From: Chloroherpeton thalassium
Lineage (GTDB): Bacteria; Bacteroidota; Ignavibacteria; Kapaibacteriales; UBA2268
Reading direction: 5' to 3'
DNA: 39,601 bases
Assembly: GCA_020722095.1 (NCBI GenBank)
Contig: DYLM01000011.1
Coordinates: 1 to 39,601 of the forward strand
Every line of letters starts with the position of its first letter. The first letter of the stretch is position 1. Both the position numbers and the translations under genes were made by a program. The notes below the pieces were generated by a model. It did no database searches, was not told where the DNA came from, and worked only from the letters and a program-made list of their open reading frames with translations. Below are positions 31,521 to 39,601 of the stretch, piece by piece.

Positions 31521-34500
31521 ATGAAGTTTTATTTAACAATTATTCTGGCGATTTTCGTGTCTATCTCCATTGCATTCGGTGCAGATGACAGAATTATTAC
31601 TGGAAAGGTTACTGACAAAATTTCAAACGCTGGCTTGCCAAGCGTAACAGTCAGAGTGGAAGGTACAACAATTGGTACATACACTCGCCCCGATGGAACT
31701 TACAAATTATTAATTCCACGTGGTGCTCGTAGATTAACATTTACTTATATGGGTTATAAGCAAATGAGTATTGCTATCCCTGACAAAAACGAATTAGATG
31801 TTCAATTAGAACCAATTGCTATTAGAACAGACGAAGTGGTAGTTACTGCTTTCGGTATCGAAAAAGAAAGACGTTCCTTGGGTTATGCAATTCAAGAAAT
31901 CGAGGGTTCGGAAGCAGCTCAATCAAACGTATCTAATATGGTTAATTCATTGTCGGGCAAAATTGCTGGTGTGAATGTTACCAACGGTTCATCGGGTGCT
32001 GGTAGTACTTCGAGAGTTATTATTCGTGGCGAAACTTCATTTAGCTCCAATAATCAACCTTTATTTGTTGTTGATGGAGTGCCAATCAATAATCAAACCG
32101 ATTTAAGAAATAGTGCTTTATCGACTGGCGATAATATGAAAATAGATTTTGGTAACGGTGCAGCTGATATCAATCCTGATGACATTGAATATATGTCTGT
32201 TCTAAAAGGACCTGCAGCAACAGCATTGTATGGTTCACGTGCAGCAAATGGTGCAATTATCATAACTACTAAAAAAGGTAAAGGTCAAAAAGGGTTAGGC
32301 GTTACTTATTCTTCAAGTGTTGAATTTGAAACATTATTAACATATCCAAAATATCAAGATAAATATGGTGAAGGTAAAAACTACGCATTCTCATTTGAAG
32401 ATGGCTATGGAAATGGTGTTAATGATGGGGTAGATGAATCTTGGGGGCCCAAATTAGATGGTCGGTTAATTTCTCAATTTGATTCACCTGCTTCGGGAAC
32501 TTATACTTATCCAGATGGCAGAACGGTGAAATTACGAGCGGGCGATGTCCACGGTTTAAGTAGAATTCTTGGAGCTGGTGGTGTGGATTTGAATAGACGC
32601 GGAACAATAACTCCAACTCCTTATCTTTACCACGGAAATCCAGCAGTTGTGTTTTACGAAACCGGACAAACGTTCCAAAATTCAATTGCTTTCACAGGTG
32701 GAAATGACTTGAGTAATTTTAGATTATCTTACAGCAATTTAAGTAATAAAGGCATTTCTCCAAATACAGATTTATTCAGAAATAATGTTACTATGTCGGG
32801 TTCTTATAAATTGTCCGACTTTTTGAAAGTAGATGCAAATGCTCAATACATTAAAACACAAAGTAATAACCGTGTTGTGAATGGTTATGGAACAGAAAGT
32901 GTACCGTATTTATTCACTTGGTATGGAATGAATCTCAATACAGAAAGTTTGAAAGATTATTGGCAAAGAGGTTTGGAAGGCTTCCAACAATTCAACTATA
33001 ACTATAATTATCACGACAATCCATATTTCAATATGTATGAAAATACAAATGGATTAGACAAAGATAGATTAATTGGTGGTGTTTCCGCAAGAGTAGACAT
33101 CTACGAAAACTTCTCATTAACTCTTCGTGGTGGTGTGGATTTCTATAATGATAGACAATATATAAAAAGAGCGTTCTCAACACAAAGATTTCCAAAAGGT
33201 CAGTATCGTGAAAATAAAATTACTTTCAACGAAACAAATTTAGATTTTATCTTCAATTACTTTAATTCAATCGGCAAAGATATTACCTATACGTTATCAT
33301 TTGGCGGAAATGCAATGCACCAAATTAATAATTATCATAGTGTATCTAATAATCAATTAGTAATTCCAAATGTTTACACATTTGCTAATACTGATATTCC
33401 ATTAACTTCATCATTGGATAATCGCCAGAAGGCTATCAATAGTATGTATGGTTTTGGAACAATTTCTTGGAAAAATATGTTGTTTTTAGACTTAACTGCT
33501 CGCAATGATTGGTCTTCAACATTACCAAAAGCAAACAATTCCTATTTTTATCCATCAGCAAGTTTAAGCATAATCTATTCCGAATTATTAGGAATTAAAG
33601 ATAATCCATACTTCAACTTTGGTAAATTAAGATTCTCATTAGCACAAGTTGGTAATGATACCGACCCATATTTATTAGAAAACGTTTGGAACTTTGGAAC
33701 ACCATTTGGTTCAAGTTTATCAGCAGACGAATCATCAGTTTTGGCTAATGCAGACTTGAAACCAGAAATCATTACATCATTCGAGGTAGGAACAAATGCA
33801 ACTTTCTTAAACAATAGAGCAAACATCGACATAACTTATTATAATAATAGTTCAGAAAACCAGATTATTGGTATTCCAATTCCAAGAACAACTGGTTATT
33901 CCAATGTGTATATTAATGCTGGTTTAATTAAATCACAAGGGTTGGAAGTTACTTTGAATACTACACCTGTAAAATTAAAGAATGGTTTTGAATGGAATAT
34001 GGGAGTAAACTATTCTTACGATAGAAGTGTTGTAGAAGAATTAACTGAAGGAATTGAGCAATATTCAATTATGGGCAACCGTGTTTCGATTGTAGCACGC
34101 GTAGGTGAAAGAATGGGAACTATGTGGGGAACAGGGTTTAAAATGTACGACCCAGTTTCAAAGCAAGTAGTTGTTTATGAAAAAGGTTATGCAACAATCG
34201 AAGAAAATGGCAACAGAGTTAAAGTTGATGAGTCTCGTTTAAAAGTAATCTTTGAAAAAGGATTGCCTGTTTATGACAACACATTGAGGATATTAGGCAA
34301 CTACAATCCAGACTGGATGATGGGCATCCAAAATAATTTCAAGTTTAAAGGATTAGAATTTGGTTTCTTATTTGACTTTAGAATGGGTGGCAAAATTTAT
34401 TCCGAAACAAGAATGATTGCTGCTACAGCTGGTAATTTAGTAGAAACATTATGGGGCAGAGATCCGGAACATAAAGGTCCATATCCTGGAATGAAAGAGG

Positions 34501-34916
34501 GTGGAATTTCTTGGACAAAAGATGGAGTTGAGCGTACTGATGGTGTAATTGGTGATGGAGTAATGGTTGATGCAAATGGAAATTATGTAGAAAATTCATA
34601 TATTGTTGATGCTTCTGCTTATCATAATAGAAGATATTCTCGTGGTAATGAAACAGAAGGTATTTATGATGCTTCTTATGTAAAATTACGCGAAGTAAAA
34701 TTATCATATACATTTCCTTCATCAATGATAGAAGGTATTTTCTTGAAATCATTGAAATTGTCATTAGTTGGTCGCAACTTAATGTTATGGACAGAAAATC
34801 CACACTTCGATCCAGAGACAGTATCATTTACTGGCAACAAATTAATGCCAGGTGTGGAAGCACACCCAATCCCAAGCACTCGTGCATTCTCATTTGATAT
34901 TAATGTTGGTTTTTAA
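31521..34916 (+). CDS. SusC/RagA-type TonB-dependent outer-membrane transporter
   Basis: 1131 residues. A signal peptide ending near AFGAD is followed by a carboxypeptidase-regulatory-like domain (~23-105: ITGKVTDKISNAGLPSVTVR ... MGYKQMSIAIP) and a TonB-box region TDEVVVTAFG near 111-120. The plug has SQSxxG-like and VVDGVPINN blocks (IIRGETSF, FVVDGVPINNQT, LKGPAATALYGSRAANGAII), and then the large barrel follows. TonB/ExbBD energy would drive import of a ligand captured by the SusD partner 17 bp downstream. No glycanase follows; a phosphoesterase does, so the substrate may be phosphorylated. Divergent from the cytochrome cluster. Confidence 0.95.
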   Translation: MKFYLTIILAIFVSISIAFGADDRIITGKVTDKISNAGLPSVTVRVEGTTIGTYTRPDGTYKLLIPRGARRLTFTYMGYKQMSIAIPDKNELDVQLEPIAIRTDEVVVTAFGIEKERRSLGYAIQEIEGSEAAQSNVSNMVNSLSGKIAGVNVTNGSSGAGSTSRVIIRGETSFSSNNQPLFVVDGVPINNQTDLRNSALSTGDNMKIDFGNGAADINPDDIEYMSVLKGPAATALYGSRAANGAIIITTKKGKGQKGLGVTYSSSVEFETLLTYPKYQDKYGEGKNYAFSFEDGYGNGVNDGVDESWGPKLDGRLISQFDSPASGTYTYPDGRTVKLRAGDVHGLSRILGAGGVDLNRRGTITPTPYLYHGNPAVVFYETGQTFQNSIAFTGGNDLSNFRLSYSNLSNKGISPNTDLFRNNVTMSGSYKLSDFLKVDANAQYIKTQSNNRVVNGYGTESVPYLFTWYGMNLNTESLKDYWQRGLEGFQQFNYNYNYHDNPYFNMYENTNGLDKDRLIGGVSARVDIYENFSLTLRGGVDFYNDRQYIKRAFSTQRFPKGQYRENKITFNETNLDFIFNYFNSIGKDITYTLSFGGNAMHQINNYHSVSNNQLVIPNVYTFANTDIPLTSSLDNRQKAINSMYGFGTISWKNMLFLDLTARNDWSSTLPKANNSYFYPSASLSIIYSELLGIKDNPYFNFGKLRFSLAQVGNDTDPYLLENVWNFGTPFGSSLSADESSVLANADLKPEIITSFEVGTNATFLNNRANIDITYYNNSSENQIIGIPIPRTTGYSNVYINAGLIKSQGLEVTLNTTPVKLKNGFEWNMGVNYSYDRSVVEELTEGIEQYSIMGNRVSIVARVGERMGTMWGTGFKMYDPVSKQVVVYEKGYATIEENGNRVKVDESRLKVIFEKGLPVYDNTLRILGNYNPDWMMGIQNNFKFKGLEFGFLFDFRMGGKIYSETRMIAATAGNLVETLWGRDPEHKGPYPGMKEGGISWTKDGVERTDGVIGDGVMVDANGNYVENSYIVDASAYHNRRYSRGNETEGIYDASYVKLREVKLSYTFPSSMIEGIFLKSLKLSLVGRNLMLWTENPHFDPETVSFTGNKLMPGVEAHPIPSTRAFSFDINVGF

Positions 34917-34933
34917 TTTAGAAGAGGTTTAAA

Positions 34934-36448
34934 ATGAATAAAATTAAATATTTAGTAATCGTAGTTGCAGTTCTTGCATCCTTATTAAGCGGTTGTGATG
35001 ATTTCGGTGATATGAACAAAAACCCAAATGCTCCAACATCAATCGAAAATAATCCTGAATTATTATTGACATATCTAACACGTAACTTGCCTGAAACAAT
35101 TGCAATGGAAGGATGGTCTGATGGTAGTTCTTTGATGGCTCAATACGATGCAAAAATCGTGTTCACAGGCTTCGATTTATTTGACTGGGGCTCAAACGCT
35201 GGTTATTGGAATAGCTTATACACTTATGCTCGTAATTGCAATAATTTGGAAGAAATTGGACATAATGGACATAAAGCAATAGCTCAAACTCTAAAAGCTG
35301 TAGTTTTCCAACAATTAGTTGATAATTGGGGTGATGTGCCTTATTCAGAAGCCATTCAAGCAAAAACTGAAAAAAATTATACTCCAAAATATGACAAAGG
35401 CGAAGATATTTACTTGGATTTAGTTAAAAAATTAGATGAAGCAAATACTTTATATTCCAATAATACTGCTGGTGTTGTGGGCGATGTTCTTAATGATAAT
35501 GATTTAACATTATGGAGAAAATTCAATAATTCATTGATGTTAAGATTGTATATGAGAATGTCAGAAGTAAAACCTGATATAGCAAAAGCAGGAATTGCTA
35601 GAATTTTAGCAGATCCAGGGAAATATCCAATTTTATCCAATAGCAAAGAAAACATAGCATTATCCTATTTTGAATCAAGACCAAATACTTGGCCCGTACA
35701 CACTACGCGAGTAGGTTCATTTGACGAAAATAGAATGAGCGAAACAATCGAAAGTGTATTGAAAGCTTACGATGATACTCGTATGAAATTATGGTTCCGT
35801 CCAACTTCATCTTCGGTTACTGCCGGTAATCCTGAATGGGTTGGTATGAAAAATGGATTATCTGATGGTGTTGCTTATAATTACAAAGGCGGTTCATTGA
35901 ATTTATCCCGCTGGGGCGAAATTTTCTTTGAATATCCAAATGCAGCAGAATCAATTTTGATGTTACATAGCGAAGTTGAATTTATTATTGCCGAAGCAAT
36001 CCAAAGAGGTTGGACTGGTGGCGATCAGAAAACTCATTACGAAAACGGTATCAAATCATCATTTGATTACTGGAATTCTCGTGCTGCTGTAATGGGTCAA
36101 AGTTTAGAAATGCCTACAGATTATTTAAGCAAAACTTGGGCACCAAAAACTGAATATAACAAAGACTTGAATGTTAATGTTGCTTATGATGGTTCATTAG
36201 CACAAATCATTGTTCAAAAATGGATTTCCCATATTATGGTTGCTTACGAAGGTTTCAATGATTATAAAAGATTAGGAATTCCAAACATAATCAAACCAGG
36301 TCCAGATGCTATCTATTCTGTAATGCCAAATCGTTATGCTTATCCATCAGAGGAACAAGTACTTAACGGTGCTAACCGTGCAGAAGCTGCTGGCAGATTG
36401 CAACCAAATGGTGATGATATTCGTTCCAAAGTATTTTGGCAAAAATAG
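34934..36448 (+). CDS. SusD/RagB-type surface lipoprotein
   Basis: 504 residues with a lipobox LLSGC (Cys21) followed by DDFGDMNKNPNAPT, the usual SusD opening. Blocks such as VFQQLVDNWGDVPYSEAI, YDKGEDIYLDLVKKLDEAN and FNNSLMLRLYMRMSEVKPD are the TPR-like helices of the SusD-like 2 group (PF12771). AYEGFNDYKRLGIPN is near the C-terminus. It sits as a lid on the SusC barrel and gives ligand specificity. It lies 17 bp after susC, same operon. The stop is followed by repeat copy D, which may modulate expression of the downstream phosphoesterase gene. Confidence 0.93.
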   Translation: MNKIKYLVIVVAVLASLLSGCDDFGDMNKNPNAPTSIENNPELLLTYLTRNLPETIAMEGWSDGSSLMAQYDAKIVFTGFDLFDWGSNAGYWNSLYTYARNCNNLEEIGHNGHKAIAQTLKAVVFQQLVDNWGDVPYSEAIQAKTEKNYTPKYDKGEDIYLDLVKKLDEANTLYSNNTAGVVGDVLNDNDLTLWRKFNNSLMLRLYMRMSEVKPDIAKAGIARILADPGKYPILSNSKENIALSYFESRPNTWPVHTTRVGSFDENRMSETIESVLKAYDDTRMKLWFRPTSSSVTAGNPEWVGMKNGLSDGVAYNYKGGSLNLSRWGEIFFEYPNAAESILMLHSEVEFIIAEAIQRGWTGGDQKTHYENGIKSSFDYWNSRAAVMGQSLEMPTDYLSKTWAPKTEYNKDLNVNVAYDGSLAQIIVQKWISHIMVAYEGFNDYKRLGIPNIIKPGPDAIYSVMPNRYAYPSEEQVLNGANRAEAAGRLQPNGDDIRSKVFWQK

Positions 36449-36463
36449 TTCTTAGAATTTTTA

Positions 36464-36563
36464 TTAGAGCCTCCCCCTAACCCCTCACAGATGGGGAAAA
36501 AGAAAAAATCCCCCTCTTTGATCCCGACAGGTCGGGACAGGTGGGGACAAAGGGGGAGGAATT
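36464..36563. repeat. C/G-rich bipartite hairpin repeat, copy D
   Basis: CCTCCCCCTAACCCCTCAC, an AAAAAGAAAAAA spacer, then TCCCCCTCTTTG, the CCCGAC-AG-GTCGGG stem, and GGGGACAAAGGGGGAGG. It is the near-exact reverse complement of copy C at 17944-18042. On the minus strand the large stem is followed by a T-rich run, terminator-like against the direction of the flanking susD and phosphoesterase genes. Confidence 0.85.
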
Positions 36564-36658
36564 CTATTAAAAAACACTTACTTTCCTTTTCCATAACAAA
36601 TTGAAAAAGCAAACTTTTTATTAATTTTGTTCCTTCAATTTATTAAATCAGGATAAAA

Positions 36659-39484
36659 ATGAAAATCCATAAGTTAAAAATATACCTTAGCCTAATCGCT
36701 TTGTCAATTCTAATTTTACTTGGATGCACTAAAAGTGAAAATGAAAAATGGTTAATCACTTCACCTGCTGGCAATCGTTATGCTAAATTAGATGTAAGTG
36801 GCGAATCTATTGATCCGTTTGGTCGTATAATCAAACCTCGTGGCAAGACGTTCCGTACTGCTCCCCACCCTTATGGTTTAGTTTTAAGCAAAGACGGAAA
36901 TATTGCTGTTACTGCCAATTCTGGTACAGGTCCATTTTCTGTTACAATTTTCAAGAATATTTTATCTGATAATCCAGAAATACGACAAATCCCCGAAGGA
37001 TCGCAAAACGATGAAGATTTGCTTGGAGCTGTTTTTATGGGAATTCAGATTTCTCCTGATAATTCAAAACTATATATTTCTGGTGGACAAGAAAATAAAA
37101 TATACATTTTTGATTTGAATACATATCAAAAACTTGGAGAAATTTCTTGTAGTTTAGTTGATGGCGACAGAGACTATACCCACGGATATATTGGAGATAT
37201 GAAATTAAGTGCTGATGGCAAGACACTTTATGCAATTGACCAAATTGGTTTTAGAATGATTGTAATCGATGTGGAATCGGGCAAGATCCTTCATAATATT
37301 CCTACCGGTCGCTATCCTTTTGGAATTACTTTATCTCCAGATGAAAAATATGCTTTTGTAGCAAATGTTGGAGTGTTCGCATATAAGCCATTTAATCATT
37401 TAGACCCGAATAATTTAGATGCTACAGCATTAGATTTCCCTGCTTTTGGTTATAATACCAAAGAAATGAAGGAAGGTATCAAAAATGATACAGCTGATAT
37501 ACCAGGTTTGGGCGATCCAAATGTACCAGAATCATTTTCGGTTTGGAAAATTGAATTAGGAAATAAACCTGAAGTTAAAGCTAAAATTAAAACAGGTTTT
37601 TTGGTTGGCGAAGTAGTTGAAGGTATTCCTGCTGTGGGTGGTTCTTCGCCAAATTCAGTTGTTTGCGATGGTAATTATGTCTATGTAAGCAATGGAAATA
37701 ACGATTTGATTTCAGTTATTGATATTAGAATGGATAAAGTTGTTGATAATATTGAATTAATTCTTGATGAAAGAGTAAAAGATTACCGTGGTGTTATTCC
37801 TTTTGGCTTAGCTCTTTCGCCAGATAATGCTACTTTGTTTTGTGCTTGTTCTGGAATTAATGCTATAGCTTCTATTAATTTGCGTTCACGTAAAGTTAAT
37901 GGATTTATGCCTACTGGCTGGTTCCCTTCAAAGTTAGCTGTAACTCCAGATGGTAAATATTTGATTGTAGCTAATGCAAAAGGTTACGGAAGTGGCCCAA
38001 ATGGAGGAGCTAACTTCCAATTAGGTCCAGAAGGTTCTAATATCGGAAGATTAATGAAAGGTTCTATTTCAATTATGTCTATTCCAAATTCATCTGAATT
38101 AAGTAATGAAACAGAAAAAGTTAAAAAGTATAATTTTATCTTCACTAAAATAACATCTGAACTTATTGCAAAACATAAAGATAATCCTATTCCACTATTT
38201 CCGGGCGAAAAGGAATCTCCAATTAAATATATCGTTTTTGTTTCTAAAGAAAATAGAAGTTTTGATGAAGTTTTTGGGCAAATTCCTAATGCTAAAGGCG
38301 ATCCTTCATTAGCAAGATATGGATTAAATCGTTCTTTCGAAAATAAACGGGGTGATATGAAAGTGGAGGGAGCTAATATTATGGTAAATCATTGGCAATT
38401 AGCTCGCACTTTTAGTATTTCTGATAACTTTTATGTTGCTGCTGATCATTCTGCAGATGGACATCGTTGGCTTGCTAATACTTATCCTAATGAATGGGTC
38501 GAAACTTCTGTATCTGCAGCTTATGGAGGTAAAAGAAGTATGAGAAGAGATTCAAAAGCACTCGGTAATTACTCTTTTGTGGGTTCTTCTGGTTCGATTT
38601 ATCCCGAAGATTATAATCAACATGGTTCTTTGTGGGATCATTTGGAAAGAAATAAAGTATATTTCTTTAATTTTGGTTTCGGAGTGGAAATGGGAGCAAG
38701 TATAGATGATTCTATTTATAAGTATACAGGTGTTAAGTATTTGATAAACTATCCTATTCCTGGTCCTTTGTTTAATCGCAGTTCAAAAAGATACGCTACT
38801 TTTAATATGGCTATCCCTGATCAATTCAGATTAGACGAATTCATCACAGAATTTAACGATAAATGGATAGGGAACGGCAAAACTATGCCTCAACTTATTA
38901 CTATTATGTTGCCAAATGACCATGGAGCAGGAGATAGACCTTGGGCAGGTTATCCTTTTCGTGAAAGTTATATGGCAGATAATGATTTAGCTTTGGGAAG
39001 ACTTATTGAATTTCTATCTTCGACCCCATATTGGAAGAATATGGCTGTTTTTGTTACAGAAGATGATTCTCAAGATGGAGTAGATCATATTGATGCTCAC
39101 CGAAGTGTCCTTATGGTTATATCTCCATATGCTAAAAAGAAATTTGTAAGCAATATTCACACATCTTTTGGTAGTATCTTCAAAACAATGTTTAATATTC
39201 TTGGAATACCATATCTTAATCAATATGATGCAACCGCAACTGATTTGTCAGATATGTTTAATAACACTCCAGACTATACTCCTTATATAGCTTTGCCTGT
39301 TGATAAAAGAGTATTTGACCCTCAGAAAGCATTAGATCCTATTGATGAGATGTTTAATTGGCATGAAGCAATTAATTTGCCCAAATTAGATGCTCCAGAA
39401 GACTTTCAGAAGTCTGCAGATGAACGTGATAAGAAAATAATACTTGAAAGAGAGAAGTTAAGTAATCCAAGAAGGAAGAAATAA
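36659..39484 (+). CDS. YncE-type beta-propeller fused to phosphoesterase/phospholipase C-like domain, lipoprotein
   Basis: 941 residues. The lipobox ILLGC (Cys23) anchors it to a membrane. Residues ~40-475 form a YVTN-type beta-propeller (blades with SPDNSKLYISGGQENKIYIFD, SADGKTLYAID, TPDGKYLIVANAK and similar). Residues ~500-930 are an alkaline-phosphatase-fold phosphoesterase (PF04185 group): SKENRSFDEVFGQIPNAKGD near 524, HWQLARTFSISDNFYVAADHSADGHRW in short blocks with likely metal ligands, PNDHGAGD, VTEDDSQDGVDHIDAHRS. Relatives include acid phosphatase AcpA and phospholipase C. It is the third gene of the susC-susD unit, suggesting release of phosphate or headgroups at the cell surface. 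The substrate is unknown. Confidence 0.85.
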   Translation: MKIHKLKIYLSLIALSILILLGCTKSENEKWLITSPAGNRYAKLDVSGESIDPFGRIIKPRGKTFRTAPHPYGLVLSKDGNIAVTANSGTGPFSVTIFKNILSDNPEIRQIPEGSQNDEDLLGAVFMGIQISPDNSKLYISGGQENKIYIFDLNTYQKLGEISCSLVDGDRDYTHGYIGDMKLSADGKTLYAIDQIGFRMIVIDVESGKILHNIPTGRYPFGITLSPDEKYAFVANVGVFAYKPFNHLDPNNLDATALDFPAFGYNTKEMKEGIKNDTADIPGLGDPNVPESFSVWKIELGNKPEVKAKIKTGFLVGEVVEGIPAVGGSSPNSVVCDGNYVYVSNGNNDLISVIDIRMDKVVDNIELILDERVKDYRGVIPFGLALSPDNATLFCACSGINAIASINLRSRKVNGFMPTGWFPSKLAVTPDGKYLIVANAKGYGSGPNGGANFQLGPEGSNIGRLMKGSISIMSIPNSSELSNETEKVKKYNFIFTKITSELIAKHKDNPIPLFPGEKESPIKYIVFVSKENRSFDEVFGQIPNAKGDPSLARYGLNRSFENKRGDMKVEGANIMVNHWQLARTFSISDNFYVAADHSADGHRWLANTYPNEWVETSVSAAYGGKRSMRRDSKALGNYSFVGSSGSIYPEDYNQHGSLWDHLERNKVYFFNFGFGVEMGASIDDSIYKYTGVKYLINYPIPGPLFNRSSKRYATFNMAIPDQFRLDEFITEFNDKWIGNGKTMPQLITIMLPNDHGAGDRPWAGYPFRESYMADNDLALGRLIEFLSSTPYWKNMAVFVTEDDSQDGVDHIDAHRSVLMVISPYAKKKFVSNIHTSFGSIFKTMFNILGIPYLNQYDATATDLSDMFNNTPDYTPYIALPVDKRVFDPQKALDPIDEMFNWHEAINLPKLDAPEDFQKSADERDKKIILEREKLSNPRRKK

Positions 39485-39546
39485 TATAACTATTTATTAA
39501 TATTAATAATTATAAAAACAAAAGCACGTGAAAATAAAATAAAAAC

Positions 39547-39601
39547 ACGTATTTTTAAAGCAAAAGGACGTATTTTTAAAGCAAAAGGACGTATTTTTAA
39601 A
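39547..39601. repeat. 21-bp tandem repeat, cut by the window end
   Basis: ACGTATTTTTAAAGCAAAAGG repeats head to tail from 39547, 39568 and 39589 and runs off the window. A degenerate ACGTG copy precedes it at 39524. There are no unique spacers between units, so this is not a CRISPR array. It starts about 60 bp after the phosphoesterase gene. Confidence 0.85.

Noticed and set aside
34423-34827. 134-codon minus-strand ORF inside susC
   Set aside because: His/Tyr/Leu-rich low-complexity reading opposite the susC frame, typical of a shadow frame; susC is intact across it.
31521-39484. A glycan utilisation locus
   Set aside because: No glycoside hydrolase, lyase, esterase or sulfatase is present; the only enzyme is a phosphoesterase.
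39547-39601. Possible start of a CRISPR array
   Set aside because: The units are head to tail with a constant 21-bp period and no unique spacers.

Overview
This is an AT-rich chromosomal window (roughly two thirds A+T by eye) from a member of the FCB superphylum, Bacteroidota in the broad sense. The evidence is a SusC/SusD pair, a large secreted protein with choice-of-anchor-D repeats and a C-terminal type IX secretion (T9SS) sorting domain, FlgD-like Ig ends, ComB, DUF3109 and many lipoproteins. The heme-rich electron-transport block and the FlgD-type ends make me lean towards an Ignavibacteria/Kapabacteria-like lineage rather than a gut Bacteroidetes, but that is inference.

Layout. 0-12 kb is mostly housekeeping: PlsC acyltransferase translationally coupled to an ArsR regulator, glutaredoxin, a groES without groEL, a fused AroE-AroK enzyme, MurQ, a hydrolase-fold protein that has lost its catalytic residues, an iron-dependent alcohol dehydrogenase, a heptose-phosphate adenylyltransferase, Pth, FtsK and ComB. 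12-18 kb holds an outer-membrane barrel and a 1354-residue T9SS cargo, then a DUF559 nuclease gene set between copies of a C/G-rich hairpin repeat. 18-25.4 kb carries a ChaN-like lipoprotein, DUF3109, sigma-54, two orphan antitoxin-like genes, a metallo-beta-lactamase-fold hydrolase, an aminotransferase and a HAD protein. 25.4-26.0 kb has no gene and is packed with small repeats of at least six types.

26.0-30.7 kb is the most interesting block. Five genes on the minus strand encode, in transcription order, an outer-membrane barrel with one N-terminal c-type heme site (a Cyc2-like layout), a Tat-exported Rieske lipoprotein, a small monoheme cytochrome with no Met ligand, a 13-heme cytochrome with a C-terminal membrane anchor, and a multi-pass cytochrome b. 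Together they could carry electrons between the quinone pool and the outer membrane or cell surface. A clear intrinsic terminator splits the block 3+2, and just upstream lies the remnant of another gene with a cytochrome-like C-terminus from which the middle has been deleted.

31.5-39.5 kb is a SusC-SusD pair followed by a lipoprotein that joins a YncE-type beta-propeller to an acid-phosphatase/phospholipase-C-like phosphoesterase. No glycoside hydrolase is present, so the unit looks more suited to organophosphate capture than to glycans. The window ends inside a 21-bp tandem repeat.

Three small-repeat families recur: a ~100-bp bipartite C/G-rich hairpin unit (1755, 17471, 17944, 25601, 36464) associated with the DUF559 gene; a 141-bp MITE-like element with 18-bp terminal inverted repeats (7489) and a truncated second copy (25956); and a 20-bp palindrome with CCCACGAA arms (7545, 25474, 25662). 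No rRNA, tRNA or CRISPR array was seen.
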